A stretch of 8,917 nucleotides of DNA from assembly GCA_955651735.1 (NCBI GenBank), contig CATPAM010000263.1, positions 1-8,917 of the forward strand, written 5' to 3'. The position numbers and the translations under genes are program-made. The number at the start of each line of letters is the position of its first letter. Position 1 is the stretch's first letter. The stretch is from Candidatus Acidiferrales bacterium. Lineage in GTDB: Bacteria; Acidobacteriota; Terriglobia; Acidiferrales; UBA7541. Below are positions 1-6,074 of the stretch, piece by piece. Below the pieces are notes generated by a model that had not been told where the DNA came from, searched no databases, and saw only the letters and a program-made list of their open reading frames with translations.

Positions 1-499
1 CCACCACGCCGCGGGTGAGCGCAAACGCCCAGTTGCCGCCTGGTTCGCGCGGCGCTTCGACCTGGCCGAGAAGGTTGAACCGGTTGCCGCTCGAGCTCAC
101 CTCGATCGGCACCAGAAACTGCCGGTTGGCCTGATCCCACTTGAAGCTGATCTGACCTTCATCGAGAACGATCCGGCCTTCCGGATTGTCGGGATCAACC
201 GGCCTCAATGATGTTTCCCCCGTTCGGAAAAGAAACATCGTGATCACCTTCAACTCCGAAGGATCATCGCTGCCATCCACACCGATCCTGTGGCGTTCAT
301 ACGTCCCAAGCTCGCGAATCAATTCCAATTCGCGAATCCCGCTCTCCTCATAGATTTCTCGCTTAGCCGCCAGCAGCGCATTCTCGCCGGCATCGATGTG
401 CCCCTTCGGCAACGACCACGATGTTCTGTGTTGACTGACCACCAGCACCTTGCCCTCGTTATTGGTGACGACCCCTCCAGCGCTATGCGTCTTCTTCAT
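1..499 (-). CDS. NUDIX hydrolase, 3' end off the window, with an atypical C-terminal part
   Basis: The frame starts at ATG 499-497 and stays open to the left edge (166 codons seen, no stop). Residues 33-55 form a complete NUDIX box, G-x5-E-x7-R-E-I-x-E-E-x-G-I (GHIDAGE, then REIYEESGI). This is the Mg2+-binding loop that hydrolyses nucleoside diphosphates linked to another group. Residues 1-107 read as one compact NUDIX domain, starting MKKTHSAGGVV and ending around DPDNPE. From about residue 108 (near position 178) the text changes to a beta-rich pattern (ISFKWDQ, LVPIEVSSSGNRF, WAFALTRG) that does not resemble the usual NUDIX ending. It recalls AsmA/DUF3971-type envelope proteins, but this was not verified. 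The start has no Shine-Dalgarno; the in-frame sequence upstream is open to beyond 720 but has no ATG, GTG or TTG. The exact substrate cannot be named. Confidence 0.8.
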   Translation of the reverse strand, partial: MKKTHSAGGVVTNNEGKVLVVSQHRTSWSLPKGHIDAGENALLAAKREIYEESGIRELELIRELGTYERHRIGVDGSDDPSELKVITMFLFRTGETSLRPVDPDNPEGRIVLDEGQISFKWDQANRQFLVPIEVSSSGNRFNLLGQVEAPREPGGNWAFALTRGVV

Positions 500-719
500 C
501 CATTTCAGTTTATCGTAACTGATGTGGCCGCCGACCGTGGCGGGCGCCTTTGCTTTTCTTTTTAGGAGGTGGCGCCTTCTCTTGGATTTCGGTGTTCGCC
601 GCTTTCGGATACAATTCGTTTGCTCGGCCTCTGCGGCCCGTCTGCGAAGGGCGCAACCCGACCGCCTTGCGGGTGCCCCCCATACATTCAGGCGAGGTGT
701 TATGACACGAGGTATTCTG
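500..719. other. Divergent intergenic region between the NUDIX gene and the aminopeptidase
   Basis: About 220 bases separate the two divergent starts. On the plus strand TACAAT at 610-615 could be a -10 element for the aminopeptidase, but there is no convincing -35 at the right distance, so it is only suggestive. On the minus strand a lysine-rich reading (KAPPPKKKSKG, about 548-580) lies in a different frame from the NUDIX gene and stops at 510. It may be the remains of an N-terminal extension or chance. No RNA gene or repeat was recognised. Confidence 0.4.
709..712 (+). promoter_or_regulatory. Ribosome binding site deciding the aminopeptidase start
   Basis: GAGG lies 7 bases before ATG 720. 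The in-frame ATG at 702 also has a GAGG (694-697), but only 4 bases away. The 720 start gives a short basic n-region before the hydrophobic signal segment, which favours it. Confidence 0.5.
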
Positions 720-2153
720 ATGCATAGTCGCCTGCCGCGCGGCCCGGCACGCCGAAGGCGTGAGTTTGCCTCTCCGGCAATCCTGTCCATTCTAATCGTC
801 CTCGCCGCCTGTTTCGCCGCGACCGCCGCCCGCGCCCAGGAACGCCGCGACCGCGAGCCCAACAGCGTCTACCTCGAACGCCGCGCCAGGCTCACCGCCC
901 AGGTGGATTGCCCGATCGTTCTCCTGGGTCTTACCGGTCGCGAGGAATCCTCGCAAACCTACATCTTCGAGCAGGAAGAAAACTTCTACTACCTGACCGG
1001 CCACAACGAAGAAGGCGCCGGCATGGTGATCCTTCCGGCGAAATCTTCCGGCAACGACGCATCGAATTCGCCCCGCGAAATCCTCTACCTTCCCGCGAAA
1101 AACCCTCAAAAAGAAAAGTGGAACGGCGTGCGCATGTCTCCCGCCGATCCCGGCATCGAAGCCCGCACAGGGTTCGCAACCGTAAAACTTTTCGCGGAGA
1201 TGCGCGCCGCAGTCGAGAACTTGGCGAAAACCTATCCTTGCATCTACACGATTCTTCCCTACGAAAAAGAGTTGGGCGGCTACCCGCACGAAAAAGAAGT
1301 TGTGGACTGGCTCCAGCAAGCCGCGCCGCAAAGCAAATTGAAAGACATTCGCGCGCAAATCACCGCCCTGCGCCAGATCAAATCCCCCGGCGAAATCGCC
1401 TTTCTTCAGCGGGCCATTGACCTGACGGTTGACTCCCACCTGGAAGCCATGCGCATGATGCGCCCCGGACTCCACGAATACGAAGTCGCCGCAAAAATCG
1501 TGGAAGTTCACGCCATGGGCGGCTCCGAGGCGGAAGGCTACGCTCCCATCGTGGGCGCCGGGCCAAATTCCACCGCGCTCCATTACGACAGGCTCTCCCG
1601 CAAGATTGAAGACGGCGACATCGTCGTTCTCGACGTCGGAGCACAGTACTCCGGCTATTCCGCGGATATCACCCGCACCATCCCCGCCAACGGCAAATTC
1701 ACGCCGCGCCAGCTCGAGGTTTACAACATCGTCCTTGGCGCGCAGAACGCCGCGATAGCCGCAATCAAACCCGGCATGGATCTATGCCAAAAAGGAAGCA
1801 AGAGCCTGCACAAAATTTCCTACGACTACATCAATTCCCACGGAAAAGACCTGCACGGAAAATCGCTCGGCCAGTATTACATTCACGGCCTCGGCCACAA
1901 CATCGGCCTCAACGTCCATGATCCCGGCGAATATTGCAAAGCTCTGGAGCCCGGCATGGTTGTCACCATGGAGCCCGGCATCTATATTCCGGAGGAAAAT
2001 CTCGGCGTGCGCATCGAAGATGACGTGCTGGTCACCGACACGGGCTACAAGCTCCTCAGCGAGCGCCTGCCCCGCGAGGCTGCCGAAATCGAAAAGATAA
2101 TGGCCCAGGGCGCCGCCCAGCGCGCCAAAGCCGCGAAACGAGGCGACGATTGA
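720..2153 (+). CDS. pepP: Exported Xaa-Pro aminopeptidase (aminopeptidase P, M24B family)
   Basis: Dinuclear-metal peptidase that releases an N-terminal residue preceding proline. From ATG 720 it is 477 aa. Residues 1-40 look like a signal peptide: an arginine-rich start, a hydrophobic core (AILSILIVLAACFAATAA) and a probable cleavage near ARA-Q, so it should act in the periplasm or outside the cell. An AMP_N-type domain follows (FYYLTGHNEEGAGMVI), then the pita-bread catalytic domain. The five metal ligands are all present: D305 (VLDVG), D316 (SADITRT), H393 (GLGHNIG), E418 (TMEPGI) and E433 (RIEDD). Supporting histidines H288 (ALHYD) and H400 (NVHD) also match the family. The frame is open upstream to 522, but that extension is arginine-rich, low in complexity and would bury the signal peptide. 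efp follows 170 bases downstream; aminopeptidase and efp genes are neighbours in several phyla. The family is certain; the symbol is by homology, and the export signal differs from cytoplasmic E. coli PepP. Confidence 0.93.
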   Translation: MHSRLPRGPARRRREFASPAILSILIVLAACFAATAARAQERRDREPNSVYLERRARLTAQVDCPIVLLGLTGREESSQTYIFEQEENFYYLTGHNEEGAGMVILPAKSSGNDASNSPREILYLPAKNPQKEKWNGVRMSPADPGIEARTGFATVKLFAEMRAAVENLAKTYPCIYTILPYEKELGGYPHEKEVVDWLQQAAPQSKLKDIRAQITALRQIKSPGEIAFLQRAIDLTVDSHLEAMRMMRPGLHEYEVAAKIVEVHAMGGSEAEGYAPIVGAGPNSTALHYDRLSRKIEDGDIVVLDVGAQYSGYSADITRTIPANGKFTPRQLEVYNIVLGAQNAAIAAIKPGMDLCQKGSKSLHKISYDYINSHGKDLHGKSLGQYYIHGLGHNIGLNVHDPGEYCKALEPGMVVTMEPGIYIPEENLGVRIEDDVLVTDTGYKLLSERLPREAAEIEKIMAQGAAQRAKAAKRGDD

Positions 2154-2179
2154 CCGCGTAGAATCGGCCCGTCTATACT
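2150..2179 (+). promoter_or_regulatory. Sigma-70-type promoter of efp
   Basis: TTGACC (2150-2155) and TATACT (2174-2179) are separated by 18 bases, close to the housekeeping consensus. The -35 box contains the TGA stop codon (2151-2153) of the upstream aminopeptidase. Transcription would begin near 2186, giving a leader of roughly 138 bases before ATG 2324. This lets efp be expressed separately from the peptidase. No experimental support is available here. Confidence 0.65.
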
Positions 2180-2187
2180 GTTTGTTC

Positions 2188-2214
2188 GCGCTGGAGGCGA
2201 TTTTTTTCCAGCGT
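2188..2214 (+). other. Stem-loop in the efp leader
   Basis: CGCTGGA (2189-2195) pairs perfectly with TCCAGCG (2207-2213), with a possible G-T closing pair at 2188/2214. The 11-base loop is T-rich. It sits at the predicted 5' end of the efp transcript, where a hairpin could protect the RNA. It lacks a following T-run, so it is not a classical terminator. Confidence 0.4.
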
Positions 2215-2289
2215 GCCTCGAGTCATTCCGCGCGCAGCCGCAAGCAGCTCAGCAGGCCGCTAGCTGGAATTTCCGAAATTGCCATCTTT

Positions 2290-2315
2290 AGGAGCCTCCG
2301 GCCGCTCCACGGCCG
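2290..2315 (+). promoter_or_regulatory. Distant Shine-Dalgarno plus GC hairpin before efp
   Basis: No Shine-Dalgarno lies directly before ATG 2324, but AGGAG occurs at 2290-2294, 29 bases upstream. Between them CGGCCG (2299-2304) can pair with CGGCCG (2310-2315) around a CTCCA loop. Folding this hairpin removes 17 bases from the path and leaves about 12 bases between AGGAG and ATG. The loop CTCC could instead pair with GGAG and hide it. Both readings are inference. Confidence 0.35.
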
Positions 2316-2323
2316 TGAAAACT

Positions 2324-2890
2324 ATGAGCAGCGTCAAAGCCACCCAACTTCGCCCCGGCATGGTCATACAGCACGAGGGCCAGCTCTTCACGATTTTTAG
2401 CGTCGACCACCGCACTCCGGGCAACAAGCGCGGCTCCATGCAAACGCGCATGAAAAATCTCAAGAGCGGCGCAATCATCGATTACCGTTTCCGCGCCGAG
2501 GAATTTGTCGACCGCGCCCATCTCGACGAAGTCGAATTCGAGTACCTCTACAACGAGGGCGATGAATTCCACTTCATGAACACCGAAACCTACGAACAAA
2601 TGCATCTCACGCGCGAGCAACTCGGCGAAACCGTCTACTACCTGATCCCCAATACCATCGTGAAAGTGGAATTTTTCGAGGAAAAACCGATCGGCGTGGA
2701 CCTGCCCGACACAATGGAGCTCAAGGTGATCCACACAGAGCCCACGCTGCAAAAAGCCACAGCCAGCGCGGTCGGCAAGCCCGCCACGCTCGTGACCGGT
2801 CTCGTAGTGCAGGTTCCGCCCTTCGTAAACGAAGGCGACAGAATCAAAGTGGATACCACCGAAGCGCGCTACGTGCAGCGCGTCGAATAG
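2324..2890 (+). CDS. efp: Translation elongation factor P
   Basis: EF-P binds between the ribosomal P and E sites and relieves stalling at consecutive prolines. From ATG 2324 the protein is 188 aa, the length of E. coli EF-P. It has the usual order of a KOW-like N-domain (about 1-65) and two OB-fold domains. The C-terminal family signature is present (KPATLVTG, VPPFVNEGDRIKVDT). The tip of the domain I loop reads TPGNKRG. An ungapped alignment with E. coli puts Asn34 at the position of the modified Lys34, with Lys35 next to it, so the usual EpmA beta-lysylation or EarP rhamnosylation residue is absent. An in-frame TTG at 2279 would add 15 atypical residues and was not chosen. It has its own promoter overlapping the end of the aminopeptidase gene. 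Confidence 0.96.
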   Translation: MSSVKATQLRPGMVIQHEGQLFTIFSVDHRTPGNKRGSMQTRMKNLKSGAIIDYRFRAEEFVDRAHLDEVEFEYLYNEGDEFHFMNTETYEQMHLTREQLGETVYYLIPNTIVKVEFFEEKPIGVDLPDTMELKVIHTEPTLQKATASAVGKPATLVTGLVVQVPPFVNEGDRIKVDTTEARYVQRVE

Positions 2891-2993
2891 ATTTGAGACG
2901 TTGTACGGGTTGCGCTTTAGCACTGAAGCCAGCGCTCACTTTTCCGCCTCCGCAGCTTGCTGCCGCGCGAATGGCAGCGAGAAGAGGCAAGAC

Positions 2994-3019
2994 GGCGCCC
3001 CGGCGCAACCCGGGGCGCC
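2994..3019. terminator. Strong GC hairpin between convergent efp and purB
   Basis: GGCGCCCCGG (2994-3003) pairs perfectly over 10 bp with CCGGGGCGCC (3010-3019) around a 6-base loop. It lies 103 bases after the efp stop and 82 bases beyond the purB stop on the other strand. On the plus strand it is followed by CTGTTTCT, only moderately T-rich; on the minus strand by GTCTTGCC. A bidirectional terminator is the likely role, though the weak T-runs leave some doubt. Confidence 0.55.
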
Positions 3020-3101
3020 CTGTTTCTCCCAGGCGTTTTTTGGCGAGCGGAAGGACGCCGTCTTTTTGGCGGGCCAAATTTTGGGCAGGCGGAAAGCGAC
3101 G

Positions 3102-4445
3102 TTATTTCTTGCCGGCGGAACCGGCTGCGGATTTTCCCGGGGCTTTCTCCGCGAAGACGCGGGCAAAAATCGCATCGACGTGGCGAAGCTGGCGCTGCAG
3201 ATCAAATGCCTGCGCCAGCGCCTTCGCGTCGAGATATTTCGTGATGCGCGCATCGCCGGCGACACGCTCGCGAAAATTGGAGTCTGACTCCCAAGCCGCC
3301 ATCGCATTTTCTTGCACGGCCTTGTACGCATCGTCGCGCGGCATTCCTTTTTCCACCAAGTCCTGCAGGAGTTGCCCGGAGTACACCAGGCCGTGCGTCA
3401 ATTCCAGATTACGTTGCATGCGCTCTGGGAATACGCGCATGTCCGCGACGATGGCGGTCATTTTTGCGAGCATATAGTCCACTAAAATTGTGGAGTCGGG
3501 GAGAATGACGCGCTCGACCGAGCTGTGGGAGATGTCGCGCTCGTGCCAGAGAGCTACGTTTTCGAACGCGGCAATCAGATTCGAACGCACCAACCGCGCG
3601 AGGCCACAAATCTGCTCGGAGGTGACCGGGTTGCGCTTGTGCGGCATGGCGGAACTGCCGCGCTGCTCGCCGCCAAACGGCTCTTCCGCCTCGCGCACTT
3701 CGGTGCGCTGCAGGTGGCGAATCTCCAGCGCGATTTTCTCCAGAGTCGCTGCGATCAGCGCGAGCGAACTCAGATAGTGCGCGTGACGGTCGCGCTGAAT
3801 CACCTGCGAAGCTACCGGCGCCACATGCAAGCCTAGCCGCTGGCAAATGCGCTCTTCCATATCCGGGCCGAGGTGAGATGCGTTCCCCACAGCGCCGGAG
3901 ATTTTCCCTACCGCCATCTGGGCGGCTGCATCGCGAAAGCGCTGCTGATTGCGTTCATTCTCGGCAAACCAGTTTGCGATCTTCAGCCCGAACGTAATGG
4001 GTTCGGCATGAATTCCGTGCGTGCGTCCGATTTGCGGCGTATGACGAAACTCCTGCGCGCGCTTGGCGAGCACATCGCCGAATTTGACCAGCGCCGCCTC
4101 GATCGGCCGCGAGGCGTCTCGCACCAGCAGCGCTTGCGCGGTGTCGACCACATCGTTCGAAGTCAACCCATAGTGCAGCCAGCGCGCCGCAGATGGGTCG
4201 CCAATCGATTCGCCGACGGCCATGGTGAACGCGATGACGTCGTGTTTGACGCGCGATTCGAGTTCCAGAATGCGCGCAACATCGACCTTGGCCCGCGCGC
4301 GGATCGCGGCCGCGGACTCCTTCGGTACTTGGCCCGCCTCGGCTAGGGTTTCGGTAGCTGCTAACTCGACGTCCAGCCAGCGGGCGAACTTGTTGGCATC
4401 GCTCCAAACGCGGCCCATTTCTTCACGGGTATACCGTGCTATCAA
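3102..4445 (-). CDS. purB: Adenylosuccinate lyase
   Basis: Homotetrameric cytoplasmic lyase acting twice in purine synthesis: SAICAR to AICAR plus fumarate, and adenylosuccinate to AMP plus fumarate. The protein is 447 aa. The fumarase/aspartase-superfamily signature SSAMPHKRNP is at residues 264-273 and carries the catalytic serine loop. H68-D69 (KHDV), T95-S96-N97-D98 (LTSNDVVDTAQ) and T142-H143 (GRTHGIHAEP) are the other conserved active-site segments. The start is TTG at 4445-4443; it gives the family-typical opening MIARYTREEMGR and has a strong Shine-Dalgarno. The next ATG (4418) would remove this conserved opening. The last 15 or so residues are a lysine/alanine/glycine-rich tail without known function. 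It is convergent with efp and divergent from the sigma operon, so it is probably transcribed alone. Confidence 0.97.
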   Translation of the reverse strand: MIARYTREEMGRVWSDANKFARWLDVELAATETLAEAGQVPKESAAAIRARAKVDVARILELESRVKHDVIAFTMAVGESIGDPSAARWLHYGLTSNDVVDTAQALLVRDASRPIEAALVKFGDVLAKRAQEFRHTPQIGRTHGIHAEPITFGLKIANWFAENERNQQRFRDAAAQMAVGKISGAVGNASHLGPDMEERICQRLGLHVAPVASQVIQRDRHAHYLSSLALIAATLEKIALEIRHLQRTEVREAEEPFGGEQRGSSAMPHKRNPVTSEQICGLARLVRSNLIAAFENVALWHERDISHSSVERVILPDSTILVDYMLAKMTAIVADMRVFPERMQRNLELTHGLVYSGQLLQDLVEKGMPRDDAYKAVQENAMAAWESDSNFRERVAGDARITKYLDAKALAQAFDLQRQLRHVDAIFARVFAEKAPGKSAAGSAGKK

Positions 4446-4450
4446 ATCCG

Positions 4451-4456
4451 CTCCTC
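4451..4456 (-). promoter_or_regulatory. Ribosome binding site of purB, deciding a TTG start
   Basis: On the minus strand GAGGAG lies 5 bases before TTG 4445-4443. Together with the conserved N-terminal residues it settles the non-ATG start. Confidence 0.75.
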
Positions 4457-4607
4457 GCTGCGGGTGGCTGGTAATCGGCGCAGCTAACCGGCAAAACCTT
4501 TGTAATGATACGGTATTTCCATTCAGGGCGCGACCAAGGGCCAGAGGTTCTCCTTCGGCGGAAAAGGCCCAAAAGCCGACCTAACCGCGACCCCGAAATC
4601 CTGTCTA
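4457..4607. other. Divergent intergenic region between purB and the sigma operon
   Basis: About 150 bases that should hold promoters for both directions. AT-richer sequence lies around 4498-4521 (for example TATCAT on the minus strand at 4505-4510), but no -35/-10 pair with proper spacing could be supported on either strand. No clear ECF-type GGAAC/CGTC-like pair was seen, so autoregulation of the sigma operon is not shown. Confidence 0.3.
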
Positions 4608-5255
4608 ATGAAGCGGATGAGGCCGAGCGTCGAGACCAGCATCGAAAGCGACGCCATCGCCGTCGAGCACACGCTGGCGGGCGATCGCGATGCATTTCGC
4701 GTTCTGGTGGAGCGGCACAGCCGCAACGTGTACCGGCTAGCCTACCGCATGACCGGAAATCAGCATGACGCGGAGGAAGTGGTTCAGGAGGCATTCTTGC
4801 GCGCCTATCAAAAACTGAGCCAGTTTGCCGCGCGCGCGAATTTCGGGACGTGGGTTTATCGCATCGCCGCAAATTACTCGATCGACCGCATGCGGCAGAA
4901 GAAAAGCGAAGATTCGAATCGCGCCTTGCCGCCACGAGAAACTGAGGATGGCACGGAGATGGACTTGATGAGCACGGTGCCCGACGGCGCGCCTTCGCCG
5001 GAGCGGCTGGCGCAGAGCGGCCAGCTTGCCACACACATGCGCCGCGCGCTCAGCCAGCTCACGCCCGCCGAGCGCACGGCTTTTGTAATGCGGCACTGGG
5101 GCGGTTCGGGAATCGAAGAAATCGCCGACGCGCTGAAGTCGAGCACAAGCGCCGCGAAGAACACGGTCTTTCGTTCGGTGCAAAAACTTCGCAAGGCGCT
5201 GGAACCATTTGTAGAGCGGCGAGGACAAGCAAGAGCGATGGGAACAGAACTATGA
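4608..5255 (+). CDS. ECF-type RNA polymerase sigma factor
   Basis: Group IV sigma-70 factor of 215 aa that would direct RNA polymerase to a small regulon. Sigma-2 covers about residues 26-97, with the region 2.2/2.3 core DAEEVVQEAFLRAYQKL and region 2.4 FGTWVYRIAANYSIDRMR. An acidic linker (about 100-135) follows. Sigma-4 covers about residues 145-198, with a helix-turn-helix pattern (LTPAERTAFVMRHW, IEEIADALKSS, AAKNTVFRSVQKLRKAL). No sigma-3 region is present, as expected for ECF factors. ATG 4608 has no clear Shine-Dalgarno; ATG 4617 (MRPSVETS) is an alternative. The stop overlaps the next start in ATGA, which ties its translation to that of its presumed anti-sigma factor. Confidence 0.93.
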   Translation: MKRMRPSVETSIESDAIAVEHTLAGDRDAFRVLVERHSRNVYRLAYRMTGNQHDAEEVVQEAFLRAYQKLSQFAARANFGTWVYRIAANYSIDRMRQKKSEDSNRALPPRETEDGTEMDLMSTVPDGAPSPERLAQSGQLATHMRRALSQLTPAERTAFVMRHWGGSGIEEIADALKSSTSAAKNTVFRSVQKLRKALEPFVERRGQARAMGTEL

Positions 5256-5506
5256 AACATCCGAAAGAGGAAGAATTGATTGCGTATCAGGATGGGGAAG
5301 CCACGGGGCGAGAGACGATCGCCACGCATTTGGGCGATTGCCCGGAGTGCCAGGCCGAACTCGCGCGCATCGACGCGTTGCTGGCCGCGCTGAACACCAT
5401 TCCCGTGCCCGAACCTGGCGAAGGCTACGGCCAGCGCGTTTGGCAGCAGATTTCACCGCGCCTGCCGCAGCGCCGCAGCCACTGGTGGGACTTTACTCTT
5501 CCGTGA
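5252..5506 (+). CDS. Zinc-finger anti-sigma factor, N-terminal part (frame ends early)
   Basis: Eighty-four residues starting in the ATGA overlap with the sigma gene. Residues 26-33 give the zinc-binding anti-sigma signature H-x3-C-x2-C (H26, C30, C33 in HLGDCPEC), the domain that binds and blocks ECF sigma factors. After the finger comes a linker (PVPEPGEGYGQRVWQQISPRL) that normally leads to a transmembrane helix. Here the frame meets TGA at 5504-5506 just after HWWDFTLP. The expected continuation, including the membrane helix, is found in the next frame (+1) from about 5499. Either the gene is truncated by a frameshift (mutation or sequence error), or a soluble finger-only protein is made, with or without programmed frameshifting. 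The family call is firm; the gene's integrity is not. Confidence 0.85.
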   Translation: MKHPKEEELIAYQDGEATGRETIATHLGDCPECQAELARIDALLAALNTIPVPEPGEGYGQRVWQQISPRLPQRRSHWWDFTLP

Positions 5507-5558
5507 ACCAAAGACCGTTCCGTGGTTCGCAGCGCGCCGCTGGGCGGCCGCGGGCGCG

Positions 5559-6074
5559 ATGGCCGCGCTCGTGCTGGCCGCGTTTATTGCCGGCCGCATG
5601 AGCAAGCCCAGGGGACCAAGCACTGCGGTGGCCGTGGAGCAAACAAAGGTTCGTGAGCGGATTTTGGTGATGGCCGTCGGCGAGCATCTGGGGCGCTCGG
5701 AAATGGTTCTGGTGGAGCTGGCGAACAGCGGGCCGGAGACTGCAGGGCAAAAAGAGGTCAATATCTCCGGTGAGCAGCGGCGCGCCGAAGATCTACTCGG
5801 GGAAAATCGGCTCTATCGGCAAACCGCGCTGGAACAGGGAGACACTGCGCTTGCCGGCGTGCTGGATGAACTTGAGCGTGTGCTTCTGGACGTGGCGCAT
5901 AGCCCGCAGCAGGTGACTCCCGCACAGTTAGAAGGCATTCGGCAGCGCATCGAAGCGCGCGGCATTCTCTTCAAGGTTCGTGTGGTCGGCAAGGAACTGC
6001 AGCAACGCGAGGAGTCGGGGAGCGCGCCCGCATCGCCGCACGGTTCCACGAAAGGCGAAAGGAACAAGGTATGA
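5559..6074 (+). CDS. Anti-sigma factor, membrane and sensor part (continuation in +1 frame)
   Basis: The coding signal in this frame can be read from about 5499 (FREPKTVPWF) without interruption; ATG 5559 is only the first ATG and has no Shine-Dalgarno, so it is probably not a real start. Residues around the ATG form one transmembrane helix (AAAGAMAALVLAAFIAGRM). A helical, charged domain of about 150 residues follows, outside the membrane if topology is as usual: LVMAVGEHLGRSEMVLVEL, then RAEDLLGENRLYRQTALEQ, then LDELERVLLDVAHSP and RIEARGILFKVRVVG. This fits the sensor half of an anti-sigma factor. Joined to the zinc-finger part the protein would be about 273 aa. The stop overlaps the next start in ATGA. 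No enzymatic motif was seen in the sensor domain. Confidence 0.7.
   Translation: MAALVLAAFIAGRMSKPRGPSTAVAVEQTKVRERILVMAVGEHLGRSEMVLVELANSGPETAGQKEVNISGEQRRAEDLLGENRLYRQTALEQGDTALAGVLDELERVLLDVAHSPQQVTPAQLEGIRQRIEARGILFKVRVVGKELQQREESGSAPASPHGSTKGERNKV

Noticed and set aside
522..719. Longer aminopeptidase starting at ATG 522
   Set aside because: The extra 66 residues are arginine-rich and low in complexity, would bury a clear signal peptide, and ATG 720 has a well-spaced GAGG.
792..1583. Long minus-strand open frame (263 codons) opposite the aminopeptidase
   Set aside because: It is the antisense of a well-supported catalytic gene, with phenylalanine/histidine-rich text typical of shadow frames in GC-rich DNA.
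2279..2323. TTG 2279 as the efp start
   Set aside because: It adds 15 residues absent from EF-P proteins; ATG 2324 gives exactly 188 aa and aligns without gaps to E. coli EF-P.
2288..2923. Minus-strand open frame of 211 codons opposite efp
   Set aside because: Antisense shadow of efp; no recognisable domain.
3048..3066. Short palindrome GACGCCGTC followed by TTTTT as a second terminator
   Set aside because: The stem is only 4 bp with a one-base centre, too short to form a stable hairpin.
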